Shown one piece after another: positions 13,391-13,419 of a stretch of DNA of 13,419 nt. Within the stretch, counting starts at the first letter, position 1. Each line of letters opens with the position of its first letter. The translations under genes were made by a program, and so were the position numbers. Source of the stretch: Actinomycetes bacterium (GTDB taxonomy: Bacteria; Actinomycetota; Actinomycetes; Actinomycetales; Microbacteriaceae); the NCBI GenBank assembly GCA_023428065.1, contig JAEYZI010000089.1:1-13419 (forward strand). The letters are read 5' to 3'. Under the pieces are notes generated by a model that worked only from the letters and a program-made list of their open reading frames with translations, had not been told where the DNA came from and did no database searches.

Positions 13391-13419
13391 GGGCCGGCGC
13401 GGGGTCGCAGGGCGCAGAG

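Overview
The window is very GC-rich, densely packed actinobacterial DNA. Its gene content (MnmA with NPCMRCN, a long LigA, the GatC/GatA/GatB order, a DUF222-HNH protein, a DUF1023 hydrolase) and its many leaderless start signals suggest Microbacteriaceae. The genus cannot be named from the sequence alone.

Layout. The housekeeping backbone is on the minus strand and reads right to left: mnmA (tRNA 2-thiouridylase), ligA (NAD-dependent DNA ligase), a DUF1023 alpha/beta hydrolase, gatC and gatA (overlapping GTGA), and gatB, which runs off the left edge. GatC, GatA and GatB form the amidotransferase that makes Gln-tRNA(Gln) and/or Asn-tRNA(Asn) from the mischarged tRNA. gatB is separated from gatA by about 5.4 kb holding six unrelated genes: a P-loop nucleoside-kinase-like protein (+), an SRPBCC protein (-), a DUF222-HNH endonuclease (+), an alpha/beta hydrolase (-) divergent from a TetR regulator (+), and a DUF899 thioredoxin-like protein (+) with a natural five-histidine tail. 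No stretch over 300 bases lacks a gene. The longest gaps are 13215-13419, which holds repeats, and 2245-2440, which holds promoters.

Regulation is unusually readable. Six genes (gatB, the kinase, gatC, ligA, mnmA, tetR) have a TANNNT -10 box exactly 6 or 7 nt before an ATG or GTG, which is the signature of leaderless transcripts. The genes without this arrangement (SRPBCC, HNH, hydrolase, DUF899, gatA) have clear Shine-Dalgarno sequences, while the start of the DUF1023 gene is unclear. Two identical perfect 16-bp palindromes lie between the hydrolase and tetR and cover both promoters. A near-consensus actinobacterial SOS (LexA) box lies upstream of the HNH gene. A family of GTTGTGCAGGA-type repeats, forming a 36-bp imperfect inverted repeat, lies upstream of mnmA.

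I see no evidence for a wholly new multi-gene system. The best leads are the TetR operator pair, the SOS-box/HNH link, the inverted repeat family and the strong excess of the hexamer GGATGC.
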